In this document: positions 1 through 6,513 of the stretch, in pieces
Layout: the number at the start of each line of letters is the position of its first letter
Numbering within the stretch: the stretch's first letter is position 1
From: SG8-4 sp964562575
GTDB taxonomy: Bacteria; Planctomycetota; Phycisphaerae; Sedimentisphaerales; Anaerobacaceae
Length of the DNA stretch: 8,366 nt
Direction of reading: 5' to 3'
NCBI GenBank assembly: GCA_964562575.1
Contig: CAZLTY010000201.1
Coordinates: forward strand, 1-8,366
Notes under the pieces: model-generated
The model's database searches: none
The model's input: the letters and a program-made list of their open reading frames with translations, nothing else
What the model was told of the DNA's origin: nothing
Translations under genes and position numbers: made by a program

Positions 1-1104
1 GATGCCGCCGATGTCCTTTCCGAGTTGCCCGAGCCAGATCGAGCCGAAGTGCTGCAGCGCATTCATCCGGCTGAATCAGCGGAAATCAAGGAGTTGATGA
101 GCTACTCCGAAGACTCTGCCGGCGGAATCATGGACCCGCATGTGATAAGTGTGCGCGAGGACGCTACGGTTGGCGAGGCAGTGAACAAAATTCGTGCTGC
201 TCAGATCGATGAGGATTTCTTCAGCGTCTATGTCGTGAACAACATCCGGCGATTCCTGGGCGATGTTCGCGTGCGATTCCTGCTGACTCGTCCCGAGGGC
301 ACGAAGATAGCGGATCTGGTAGATTCCGACACCATCTATGTCAACGTCAATACCGACCAGGAAGAAGTAAGAAATATATTCAGCAAGAACGATCTGATTG
401 TGGTGCCCGTTCTTGATCGTGGCCACAAACTGGTCGGCCGGATCACTGCCGACCGTGTCATCGAGGTTGCCGAGGAAGAAGCCGCTGAGGACTTCTACAC
501 GATGGCCGGCACAGATCCCGACGAACTCGATACTGTCAGTGTGTTCCACGCGGCTCGCGTGAGGATGACCTGGCTGCTTCCCTGTCTGATCGGCACGGGT
601 GTCACCGCCTTTGTCCTAATGCTCTTCCACGACAGGTTTTCTGTCGAGAACTTGTCCCTTGTGTATACTGCTGCACTTTTCTTTGTGCCGATGATTGCCG
701 CAATCAGTGGCAACGCCGGCTTGCAAACTTCTGCGATTGTGGTTTCCGGGTTGGCGACAGGTCACCTCGTGGCGTTGAGATTAGGCCAGGTCTTTGCGCG
801 AGAGGTGCGAATCGCTCTTCTCGTGGCATTGAGCTGCGGTTTGTTGGGCGGCGTAGCCTGTGCTATTCTGACTGATTCCAATGGTGCCGAAAGCGCTGTG
901 GAGCCTGCGCGGCTTGTCTTCGCGGTTGGTGTGGCAATGTTCTCGGCGATAATGGTTGCGACGACACTGGGCCTGTTTCTCCCGTTCTTGTTTCGCCAGA
1001 TAGGCATAGATCCGGCCATAAGCTCCGGCCCGCTTGTCACGACGGCGAACGATTCGATTAGTGTGGCCATCTACATGACGCTGACGCTGTTGCTGGCGAC
1101 GTGA
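1..1104 (+). CDS. mgtE: Magnesium transporter MgtE, C-terminal part (5' end outside window)
   Basis: Mg2+-gated Mg2+ channel of the inner membrane. The frame is open from base 1 (fragment begins DAADVLSELPEPDR), so the true start lies upstream and 367 residues are visible. In fragment numbering, residues 1-40 are the end of the helical MgtE N domain, followed by the typical SAGGIM junction. About 44-105 and 105-165 are the tandem CBS domains that sense cytosolic Mg2+. From about 190 to the end lies the membrane domain with several hydrophobic helices. Two signatures of the MgtE pore are readable: SGNAGLQT in the middle of the membrane domain, and DPAISSGPLVTTANDS near the end, which retains the acidic residue of the TTxxD motif known to line the ion path. 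Length and domain order fit the family. It converges on the minus-strand gene at 1185 with 80 bases between and no clear terminator. Identification is secure; only the N terminus is missing. Confidence 0.95.
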   Translation, partial: DAADVLSELPEPDRAEVLQRIHPAESAEIKELMSYSEDSAGGIMDPHVISVREDATVGEAVNKIRAAQIDEDFFSVYVVNNIRRFLGDVRVRFLLTRPEGTKIADLVDSDTIYVNVNTDQEEVRNIFSKNDLIVVPVLDRGHKLVGRITADRVIEVAEEEAAEDFYTMAGTDPDELDTVSVFHAARVRMTWLLPCLIGTGVTAFVLMLFHDRFSVENLSLVYTAALFFVPMIAAISGNAGLQTSAIVVSGLATGHLVALRLGQVFAREVRIALLVALSCGLLGGVACAILTDSNGAESAVEPARLVFAVGVAMFSAIMVATTLGLFLPFLFRQIGIDPAISSGPLVTTANDSISVAIYMTLTLLLAT

Positions 1105-1184
1105 TTGTGGGAAAGGTAGATTCCAGCCGGGGCCGGGATTTTCTTGTGATTTGAGGCGTCAAAGACGTGGTTCGGCTTGGGCTC

Positions 1185-1658
1185 TCATCGGCGCATTCGT
1201 CTCATGCCTGCCCCTCGCCTCGTATCGTATCTCACCCTCGGCCTGCTTTCGTGCGAGATCTCCCTGATCTTCGTCTTCTTTGGTGTTTGTCTCTTGGGGC
1301 TCTCGCCGGCGGGTACTTTCTGTCCCAGCAGTTGCAGGGCAGCTCGACAAACCTGCTTGGTGGAACTGTCACGATGCTTCAATCCATCGTTGAGAACCTC
1401 CTGGGCTACCTTCTTCATCCTGCCCCGCATCTTTCTCAGGCCGTATGCAGCCGCATTCTTCGCGGTAACATGGAAGTTGCCACACAAGACACCCTTCAAA
1501 ATCGTCAAGCCATCTTCCTGCATCCAGGACAGATTGTAGGCCGCTCGCCGCCTTGTCGATGCATCAGACGACTGCAAATGCTCACCGAGTTTGCGAAGAA
1601 GTCTTATAGCCGCTTCTTGCTTTTCTCGTTCCGAAAGTTTTTCCTTTATCGACTCCAT
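1185..1658 (-). CDS. Small HEAT-repeat-like protein with Arg-rich tail
   Basis: A 157-residue protein of unknown role. Residues about 12-105 are predicted to be almost all helical, with repeated helix-turn-helix units of HEAT/armadillo type (segments around STRRRAAYNLSWMQEDG, AAAYGLRKMRGRMKKVAQ and STKQVCRAALQLLGQ). The last 40 residues are strongly basic and end RRGAGMRRMRR, which could bind nucleic acid or another acidic partner. I place the start at the ATG at 1658 because AGGG lies 8 bases upstream of it. A GTG nine bases earlier (1667) is in frame but sits directly on that Shine-Dalgarno-like sequence. There is no signal peptide and no membrane segment, so it is probably cytosolic. It stands alone on the minus strand, convergent with mgtE. 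The coding call is good. The HEAT assignment comes from the helical repeat pattern and is moderate, and no biochemical function can be given. Confidence 0.75.
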   Translation of the reverse strand: MESIKEKLSEREKQEAAIRLLRKLGEHLQSSDASTRRRAAYNLSWMQEDGLTILKGVLCGNFHVTAKNAAAYGLRKMRGRMKKVAQEVLNDGLKHRDSSTKQVCRAALQLLGQKVPAGESPKRQTPKKTKIREISHESRPRVRYDTRRGAGMRRMRR

Positions 1659-1717
1659 GAAAGACACCCTATAATATATCGGCAGGCAGGTGTGAATTGC
1701 TGAAGTCGATTTGTTTT

Positions 1718-1735
1718 NNNNNNNNNNNNNNNNNN
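1718..1735. other. Run of 18 N (assembly gap)
   Basis: Eighteen unresolved bases separate the upstream region of the HEAT-like gene from the end of the ORF at 1742. This is a scaffold join or masked stretch. The real distance and content here are unknown, and linkage of mgtE and the HEAT gene to the pilT operon depends on this join being right. Confidence 0.99.
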
Positions 1736-1741
1736 GCGGGG

Positions 1742-1951
1742 TCAGGTGCGGTCATGGCCGCTCATATCTCGACGGATTTTGTCCATTTTATCACCGAGCT
1801 TCGGCGCCTTGCCGCCTACCGCTTCGGCGAATGTCGGGGCCCTGCGAAAATCGGGATGATTCTTGTACCGTAAATGTCGGCGGCCACAATATGAGCCGTA
1901 GTACTGTGATTCCTCGGTGATTTGTGTCGAAAATCGATATTGTTCGAGCAT
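1742..1951 (-). CDS. Small hypothetical protein, 69 residues, unrecognised
   Basis: A complete minus-strand ORF from an ATG at 1951 to a TGA at 1742. I do not recognise the family. The protein is hydrophilic, rich in Tyr, His and Arg in its middle (SQYYGSYCGRRHLRYKNHPD), then has a helix-prone segment (APTFAEAVGG) and a charged end (KMDKIRRDMSGHDRT). It has no membrane segment or signal peptide. Third codon positions are roughly 60% G or C, compatible with coding but not decisive. No Shine-Dalgarno sequence precedes the ATG. Its start lies only six bases from the -35 box of the rightward promoter at 1957, so the two transcription units would be divergent. Its end lies seven bases from the N run. 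It may be a genuine small protein, the tail of a larger gene disturbed by a bad scaffold join, or chance. Confidence 0.4.
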   Translation of the reverse strand: MLEQYRFSTQITEESQYYGSYCGRRHLRYKNHPDFRRAPTFAEAVGGKAPKLGDKMDKIRRDMSGHDRT

Positions 1952-1956
1952 CGCGG

Positions 1957-1984
1957 TTGACAGATTGGCGCAGGAACTTATAAT
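1957..1984 (+). promoter_or_regulatory. Consensus sigma-70 promoter for the pilT operon
   Basis: TTGACA at 1957-1962 and TATAAT at 1979-1984 match the vegetative sigma-factor consensus at all twelve positions, with a 16-bp spacer, one short of the ideal 17. Transcription should start near 1991, giving a leader of about 120 nt before the pilT ATG. Such a full match suggests strong, constitutive expression unless a repressor or a leader element tempers it. No operator palindrome was found over it. Confidence 0.75.
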
Positions 1985-1990
1985 GGAAGT

Positions 1991-2112
1991 ATATAACGGT
2001 ATGTCTTTACAAACCTTATGATACGATGAAAGCTCTTCTATGTGATGATTGGCTGCTAGATCCGGTCGTTATGAGGAGAGTCGTTTTATAAGCTCTTGAA
2101 CGGGCCGTAGTT
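1991..2112 (+). promoter_or_regulatory. Probable pilT 5' leader with a 21-codon upstream ORF
   Basis: This is the region between the inferred transcription start and the pilT ATG. It contains a short ORF at 2026-2091 (ATG to TAA, peptide starting MKALLCDDWLL), in the same frame as pilT, which stops 21 bases before the pilT start. A purine-rich AGGAGAG at 2074-2080 is the best Shine-Dalgarno-like sequence in the leader but has no start codon at a useful distance. No known riboswitch class was recognised. The extent of the leader depends on the promoter call, and translation of the upstream ORF is unproven because it lacks its own ribosome binding site. Confidence 0.35.
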
Positions 2113-3246
2113 ATGAGTACCGAACAACCTGCTGATGATCGAACGAGTTCCGGTCACGAGCCTGAATTGAATAAGTTCTTCAGAGCTGCTATCAGTAATC
2201 GGGCTAGCGATCTGCACTTGAAGGTGGGCCAGCCGCTGAAACTACGCCTTTTTGGCAAACTGAAAAACACGACCGGCGAGATAATGACCGCTGAGAGGAT
2301 GGAGCAACTAGTCTTCGAGATACTCACCGGGGCCCAGAAAGAGTCTTTTCTCAAGCATGGTACGCTGGACTTTGCCCACGAAATTGACGGTGAGCATCGT
2401 TTTCGAACGAACGTGTTCCGCCAGCGCGGGATGCTCAGCCTGGCGGCGCGTCGTGTCAATACGGTGATTCCCCCTTTCGAAGATCTGCATTTGCCGAAGG
2501 TGCTGGAGAGCATATGCCAGAGCAGGCAGGGATTGGTGCTCGTGGTCGGTCCCACCGGCTGCGGCAAGACCACGACCATTGCCTCGATGATAGATTACAT
2601 CAACCGCACCGAGTCATGTCACATTGTCACGGTGGAAGATCCTATCGAATATCTGTTCAAGGACCACAAGGCGATAGTCTCGCAAAGAGAAATCGGGATC
2701 GACACCAAAGACTTTGACGAGGCCTTGACATACCTCATGCGTCAGGACCCGGATGTAGTGTTTGTCGGCGAGATGCGGGATGCCAGAACTGTCGCGGCTG
2801 GAATGAGAGCCACCGAAACCGGGCACCTTGTGTTTGGAACGATGCACTCGGCGAACGCCTCTCAGGCAGTCCACCGACTGTTGGATTTGTTCCCTCAGGA
2901 CGAGCGGGACTTGATAAGGCAGGCTCTGGCCATCGCCATCAGGGCAATCGTCAGCCAGGTTTTGATGCCCTGTCTCAAAGAAGGCGTGGACAGAGTGCCG
3001 GCCGTGGAGATTCTTATCGCAAATGCTTCGACGCGGAAACTCATCGCCGAAGACCGCGAAGTTGACCTTCCCAACGTGATACGAAGCTCCCAGGGCGAAG
3101 GCATGCAGGATCTGACGTATAATCTATGCGATTTGATCAAGGATGGGATGGTGGATCCCAAGGATGCATACAAATATGCACCGAACAAAGAAGAACTGAG
3201 AATGGCGCTCAAAGGCATCAAGTCTACCGCCAGCGGCATTTTGTAG
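2113..3246 (+). CDS. pilT: Type IV pilus retraction ATPase PilT
   Basis: A 377-residue hexameric motor ATPase of the secretion/pilus superfamily, which in known systems depolymerises type IV pilin at the inner membrane base. All motifs are intact: a PAS-like N domain with SDLHL near residue 33; Walker A GPTGCGKTTT starting at G146 (Lys152); the Asp box TVEDPIEYLF; Walker B DPDVVFVGEMRD at 212-223 with Glu220; and the His box GHLVFGTMHS at 237-246 with His245. The GEMRD form and the absence of the GspE/PilB CxxC zinc module favour PilT over an extension ATPase. Length is slightly above the common 345-375. The start is the first ATG after an in-frame stop at 2089-2091. No good Shine-Dalgarno sequence precedes it, so initiation is weakly marked. 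It is the first gene of a probable three-gene operon, with 21 bases to the next start. No pilin, PilC or PilM-Q gene is in the window. Confidence 0.93.
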   Translation: MSTEQPADDRTSSGHEPELNKFFRAAISNRASDLHLKVGQPLKLRLFGKLKNTTGEIMTAERMEQLVFEILTGAQKESFLKHGTLDFAHEIDGEHRFRTNVFRQRGMLSLAARRVNTVIPPFEDLHLPKVLESICQSRQGLVLVVGPTGCGKTTTIASMIDYINRTESCHIVTVEDPIEYLFKDHKAIVSQREIGIDTKDFDEALTYLMRQDPDVVFVGEMRDARTVAAGMRATETGHLVFGTMHSANASQAVHRLLDLFPQDERDLIRQALAIAIRAIVSQVLMPCLKEGVDRVPAVEILIANASTRKLIAEDREVDLPNVIRSSQGEGMQDLTYNLCDLIKDGMVDPKDAYKYAPNKEELRMALKGIKSTASGIL

Positions 3247-3254
3247 GATTTATT

Positions 3255-3258
3255 GGAG
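3255..3258 (+). promoter_or_regulatory. Ribosome binding site choosing the ATG at 3268
   Basis: GGAG lies nine bases before the ATG at 3268. An in-frame TTG at 3253 would overlap this site, and although AGGA lies four bases before it, the codon and the spacing are poorer. The ATG is therefore preferred, shortening the longest possible product by five residues. Confidence 0.55.
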
Positions 3259-3267
3259 CCTCATCTT

Positions 3268-4923
3268 ATGCTCGACCAATTAATAGGGGCCGTCGAATAC
3301 GGTGGCTACATATCCATACTGAAACTCATCGGCTATCTGGCCCTGTTCTTTGCCTGGCTTCCGCTCATCGGTTGGGTGCAGCAGGACGCCAAAGTGCTGG
3401 AAACAAAAGAAGGTTCTTGGACGGGACTTCTCCTGGGGGTTGGAGCCGCCGCGGCGATGATCTGGCTTCTCATACCGCTCTACGTCGGAGGGATGCTGTT
3501 TTACCTTCTCGCTGTCGGGGCAGTGGCCCTGGCCTACGTCAAGCACCGTAACAGCAGAGTCCCCGATCACGATCGCGTTTTGACCATCGAGCATATCAAG
3601 AGCCTGCTCGTGAGCAAGGAAAAGAAGATGGAGGCTCTCAAGAGCTTCACTTTTGTTACGGCAAACAGGAATGAAATTCCCATACCCGAGCCAAGGACGG
3701 CAGACTTTTTCGGATACAAGACAAGCCATGATATTCTCAGTGACGCTATCTGGCGCCGGGCGAGCAACGTTGCGTTTTCCCCGACGGCTGAAGACTATAA
3801 GGTAGCCTACTTCGTCGACGGCGCATCGCTCAAGCAGCCGAGCGTAACCAGAGAACAAATGGGACATTTCATTACCTTTGTCAAAGAGCTGGCCGGCCTG
3901 GACCCCAAGGAACGACGAAAACCGCAAAAGGGAAGGTTCGTGATTCACAAGGGCAAAGACGACATGCCGTGGGAAGTGACCACCGCCGGTTCAACCGCCG
4001 GGGAACAGGTCAGACTCAAGCACATAGAACAAGAGACGATATCGAAACTGAGCGATATCGGCTTGATGCCCGAACAGCAACAACAGTTGAGTCAGCTTGG
4101 CGGTGTCAAGCAGGGCCTGTGCATCATAAGCGGGCCGCCAAAAAGTGGAGTGACCACTACGCTCTATGCGATGCTCCGCAATCACGACGCCTTCATCAAT
4201 AGCATAAACACGCTCGAAAGACAGCCCTCCGGGGAGATGCCCAACATAACTCAGAATGTCTATGCCCTCAGTGACACGGGGACGACGACATTTGGCGCAA
4301 AGCTCCAGGCCGTCGTGCGAATGGGTCCCGACATCATCGGTGTCGCCGACTGCGAGGACGCCGAGACCGCCCGTGTGGCCTGTGCGGCCGCCAAGGACGG
4401 AAAACTTGTCTACGTCACGCTCAAAGCCGACAGTGTGCTCCAGGCGCTTGGCAAATGGATGAGGCTTGTCGGTGACAGGAATCTCGTCACCGAGACCCTT
4501 TTGTGCGCGAGTAGCCAACGACTGCTGAGAAAACTCTGTGAAGAGTGCAAGCAGGGATATGCGCCGGACAAGGAGCTTTTCAAGAAATTCAACATCACCG
4601 CCGATAAGACAAAGGTGCTCTATCGTGCCGGCAAAGTACAGTATGACAAGCACGGCAAACCACTGACCTGCGAGCATTGCCAGGGGACAGGCTACTTCGA
4701 CAGGACGGGTATTTTTGAGCTTGTCGCCATGAACGATGCTTTGAGACAAGCTGTCAGGAAATCCAAATCGTTACCGGAAATCGGCGCGCAGTTCAGACGT
4801 GCGAAGGTGCTTTATCTGCAGGAGCAGGTGCTCCGAAGAGTCATCGCCGGAACGGCATCGATAAACGAGATGATAAGAGTACTTTCGACGTCCAGAGCAA
4901 AGAAGACAAAGCCAACGCAGTAA
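3268..4923 (+). CDS. Membrane-anchored GspE/PilB-like protein with degenerate ATPase motifs
   Basis: A 551-residue relative of type II secretion/type IV pilus assembly ATPases. Three hydrophobic segments at about 14-36, 51-69 and 71-91 form an N-terminal membrane anchor that ordinary GspE/PilB lacks. A divergent N2-like region follows (about 140-260), then the motor core from about 265. The core aligns in order and spacing with GspE but its catalytic residues are changed. Walker A reads GPPKSGVTTT (289-298), with Val295 where the phosphate-binding Lys belongs. The Asp-box region reads INTLERQPS instead of TVEDPIEY. Walker B reads PDIIGVADCED (354-364) for PDIIMVGEIRD. The two His-box histidines are Lys379 and Lys386. 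The zinc module survives: C424/C427 and C468/C471, followed by the conserved GYFDRTGIFEL. The frame is long and uninterrupted, so this is a working gene, not decay. I infer a pseudo-ATPase acting as scaffold or regulator beside PilT. Family membership is firm; function is open. Confidence 0.88.
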   Translation: MLDQLIGAVEYGGYISILKLIGYLALFFAWLPLIGWVQQDAKVLETKEGSWTGLLLGVGAAAAMIWLLIPLYVGGMLFYLLAVGAVALAYVKHRNSRVPDHDRVLTIEHIKSLLVSKEKKMEALKSFTFVTANRNEIPIPEPRTADFFGYKTSHDILSDAIWRRASNVAFSPTAEDYKVAYFVDGASLKQPSVTREQMGHFITFVKELAGLDPKERRKPQKGRFVIHKGKDDMPWEVTTAGSTAGEQVRLKHIEQETISKLSDIGLMPEQQQQLSQLGGVKQGLCIISGPPKSGVTTTLYAMLRNHDAFINSINTLERQPSGEMPNITQNVYALSDTGTTTFGAKLQAVVRMGPDIIGVADCEDAETARVACAAAKDGKLVYVTLKADSVLQALGKWMRLVGDRNLVTETLLCASSQRLLRKLCEECKQGYAPDKELFKKFNITADKTKVLYRAGKVQYDKHGKPLTCEHCQGTGYFDRTGIFELVAMNDALRQAVRKSKSLPEIGAQFRRAKVLYLQEQVLRRVIAGTASINEMIRVLSTSRAKKTKPTQ

Positions 4924-4934
4924 TTGGCACATAG

Positions 4935-4962
4935 CGGGGCGCGAATCGGTCGCAAATCCCCG
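4935..4962 (+). other. Two-part hairpin between operon genes 2 and 3
   Basis: CGGGG at 4935-4939 pairs with CCCCG at 4958-4962, and inside it GCGA at 4941-4944 pairs with TCGC at 4950-4953 around a five-base loop. No T-run follows, so it is not an intrinsic terminator. It lies nine bases before the GGAG of the next gene and could mark an RNA processing or mRNA stability point inside the operon. It could also be chance. Confidence 0.3.
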
Positions 4963-4979
4963 ATAGAACTGGAGATATC

Positions 4980-6305
4980 ATGATATCTAGCTTAGTCGTA
5001 GTGATAATAATTCTGGGTTGTGCTGCCTTGCTGTATTTCAAGGGCACATTTGTCAAGGCGTTCGCCGCAATAATAATCGCAATCATTTCAGGCATGGTTG
5101 CGTTCGGCTTTTTTGAGGCTGTTGCGAACATGCTTATCAGCCGCGGTGACGAGGGGATGTTTCTCACCATAGCGCCATGGGCCCAGACGATATCTTTTAT
5201 CCTGATCTATGTTGTGGTTTTTGCTGTTCTGGAAGCGGGCGCCACCTACCTGCTAAGGAATCCGGTCGATCTGGGCTTTCTGCCTGAGTGTATCGGTCGC
5301 ATCACCTGTGGGATAGTGCTGGGTTTTCTCGTTTCAGGCTTTCTGCTGACTGCTCTGGCGATGGGCCCCTTCTCACTCGGTTTTCCTTATCAGCGTTTCG
5401 ATCCTGTCAGGCTCAGGCCCGACGATCCCAAGGGTGGCCTGCTCGGCGCCGACGGATTGGCAACGGGGCTCTTCACCATGGTCAGCAAGGGCAGCTTCAG
5501 CGGCAAAAGGAGTTTCGCCACCATCCATCCCAACTATCTGGACCAGCTCTTCTTCAACAGACTCATCAAGACCGAGACGACTTCGATTATAAGCAATAGT
5601 TTCCCCGCCATTTCCGTGCCGAGACAGGCCGCCGTCTGGCGCGCCCCCCAAGCTGTAGCCGAGCAGGCTGATGGTTTAATCGGCGATCTCAGGAGTGGCT
5701 CGGGCAGGGTCAAGGATGCTCAGGGCAAGTCCGTATCTTTGCCCGTCTCCACCAAGGGCAGCTATGACGTAATGATAGTGCGAGTGGGAATATCGAAAAG
5801 GGCAATCAGGGCAGACGCCAGGATTAATGGCGGCGCGTTCACCCTTTCCCAATTGAGATTGATCTGTAAACGAAAAGGTTCGGGCCAGGACCGATTCGCC
5901 GGAGAAGCAGTCAACGTTTATCCCCTCGGGCACCTGAGAACGGCGAGCCAGATTCAGGTTGCCCCTGAGATAAAACTCGATTCCCGAAGAGTCGACGGGA
6001 ATGAACAGCTTATTGATTTTGTCTTTTGTGTGCCGAGCGGCCACGAGCCTGTGGTCGTCCAGTATAAACTGAACAGCATCGCCGAGATACCACCCGGCGC
6101 GATTGTGACCGATGAAACGAAAATCCCGGCGCCGGCAACGTTCAACGCCTCATCCGGCGGCAATCGCCAAAGGAACAACAACAGGCAAAACAACTCTTCA
6201 AACCCTCCCGGCGGGCAGCCTCAGACCCAAACTGATCCCCAAGGAAGGCGCGGTCTCAGTGATACAAGCAGGTCTGTTGTGGGCACTGACTTGGACGAAG
6301 AATGA
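4980..6305 (+). CDS. CvpA-like membrane protein with extra soluble C-terminal region
   Basis: A 441-residue protein. The first 135 residues hold four hydrophobic helices (about 3-20, 25-48, 68-92 and 108-130) in the arrangement of the CvpA family (colicin V production protein homologues), whose molecular role is poorly defined. Residues about 135-220 form a loop region. About 225-385 are predicted to be a beta-rich soluble domain that I do not recognise. The last 55 residues are low-complexity, rich in Asn, Gln, Pro and Gly, ending acidic (GTDLDEE). CvpA proteins are usually about 160-200 residues, so the C-terminal half is an addition. GGAG at 4971-4974 lies five bases before the ATG, making the start secure. 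It is the third gene of the probable pilT operon, 56 bases after the pseudo-ATPase. Which side of the membrane the C-terminal domain faces cannot be decided from the sequence. The CvpA label is moderate. Confidence 0.75.
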   Translation: MISSLVVVIIILGCAALLYFKGTFVKAFAAIIIAIISGMVAFGFFEAVANMLISRGDEGMFLTIAPWAQTISFILIYVVVFAVLEAGATYLLRNPVDLGFLPECIGRITCGIVLGFLVSGFLLTALAMGPFSLGFPYQRFDPVRLRPDDPKGGLLGADGLATGLFTMVSKGSFSGKRSFATIHPNYLDQLFFNRLIKTETTSIISNSFPAISVPRQAAVWRAPQAVAEQADGLIGDLRSGSGRVKDAQGKSVSLPVSTKGSYDVMIVRVGISKRAIRADARINGGAFTLSQLRLICKRKGSGQDRFAGEAVNVYPLGHLRTASQIQVAPEIKLDSRRVDGNEQLIDFVFCVPSGHEPVVVQYKLNSIAEIPPGAIVTDETKIPAPATFNASSGGNRQRNNNRQNNSSNPPGGQPQTQTDPQGRRGLSDTSRSVVGTDLDEE

Positions 6306-6324
6306 TCGGGTTTGTAAATTCGGG

Positions 6325-6474
6325 CTAGCCGCAGACAGCCAGTTCCTCCAAATCCAACTCCATCAGATGCTCAAGATAGGCTTTCAAATCCTCCTCGGAG
6401 AAACTGGCGAGAAATTCCGGCTTGGCGCTCTTGTTGATTTCACAGATGCAGTCTATCAACTCCCTTTTGCTCAT
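6325..6474 (-). CDS. Small acidic helical protein, 49 residues
   Basis: A short gene on the minus strand, ATG at 6474 to TAG at 6325. The protein starts MSKRELIDCICEINKSAKP and continues with an acidic, leucine-rich helix pair (FSEEDLKAYLEHL, then MELDLEEL) before the end AVCG. The amphipathic pattern and the run of charged residues at helix starts look like a real folded or partner-bound mini-protein. AAGGA lies nine bases before the ATG, supporting this start; a GTG two codons earlier (6480) is the alternative. It has no membrane segment and no signal peptide. It converges on the CvpA-like gene with 19 bases between the stops and no terminator hairpin, so the two transcripts may overlap. 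Similar short proteins beginning with a KRELID-type helix are, in my memory, common in planctomycete genomes, but I cannot verify this here. Function unknown. Confidence 0.6.
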   Translation of the reverse strand: MSKRELIDCICEINKSAKPEFLASFSEEDLKAYLEHLMELDLEELAVCG

Positions 6475-6513
6475 ACTCACTCGTCCTTCAAAAGTGAAAA
6501 AGTCCTTTGCAAC

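Noticed and set aside
1121..1150. Possible terminator after mgtE: GC-rich CCAGCCGGGGCCGG followed by GATTTTCTT
   Set aside because: The best stem is only about four pairs with a mismatch or a two-base loop, and the T-run is short; not supportable as an intrinsic terminator.
1167..1703. Plus-strand ORF of 178 codons opposite the HEAT-like gene
   Set aside because: It is antisense to the HEAT-like frame, which has a better start and a coherent helical protein; the plus-strand product is a Cys/Arg/Ser-rich jumble.
1711..1920. Plus-strand ORF of 69 codons running through the N run
   Set aside because: Its frame crosses unresolved bases, the start is adjacent to the gap, and it is antisense to a better-looking minus-strand ORF.
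2030..2097. Direct repeat AAGCTCTT at 2030-2037 and 2090-2097 in the pilT leader
   Set aside because: An eight-base repeat is expected by chance at this scale and no further symmetry supports an operator.
3991..4749. Long minus-strand ORF of 252 codons inside the GspE-like gene
   Set aside because: It is a shadow of the plus-strand gene, which has clear family motifs; the antisense product has no sensible pattern.
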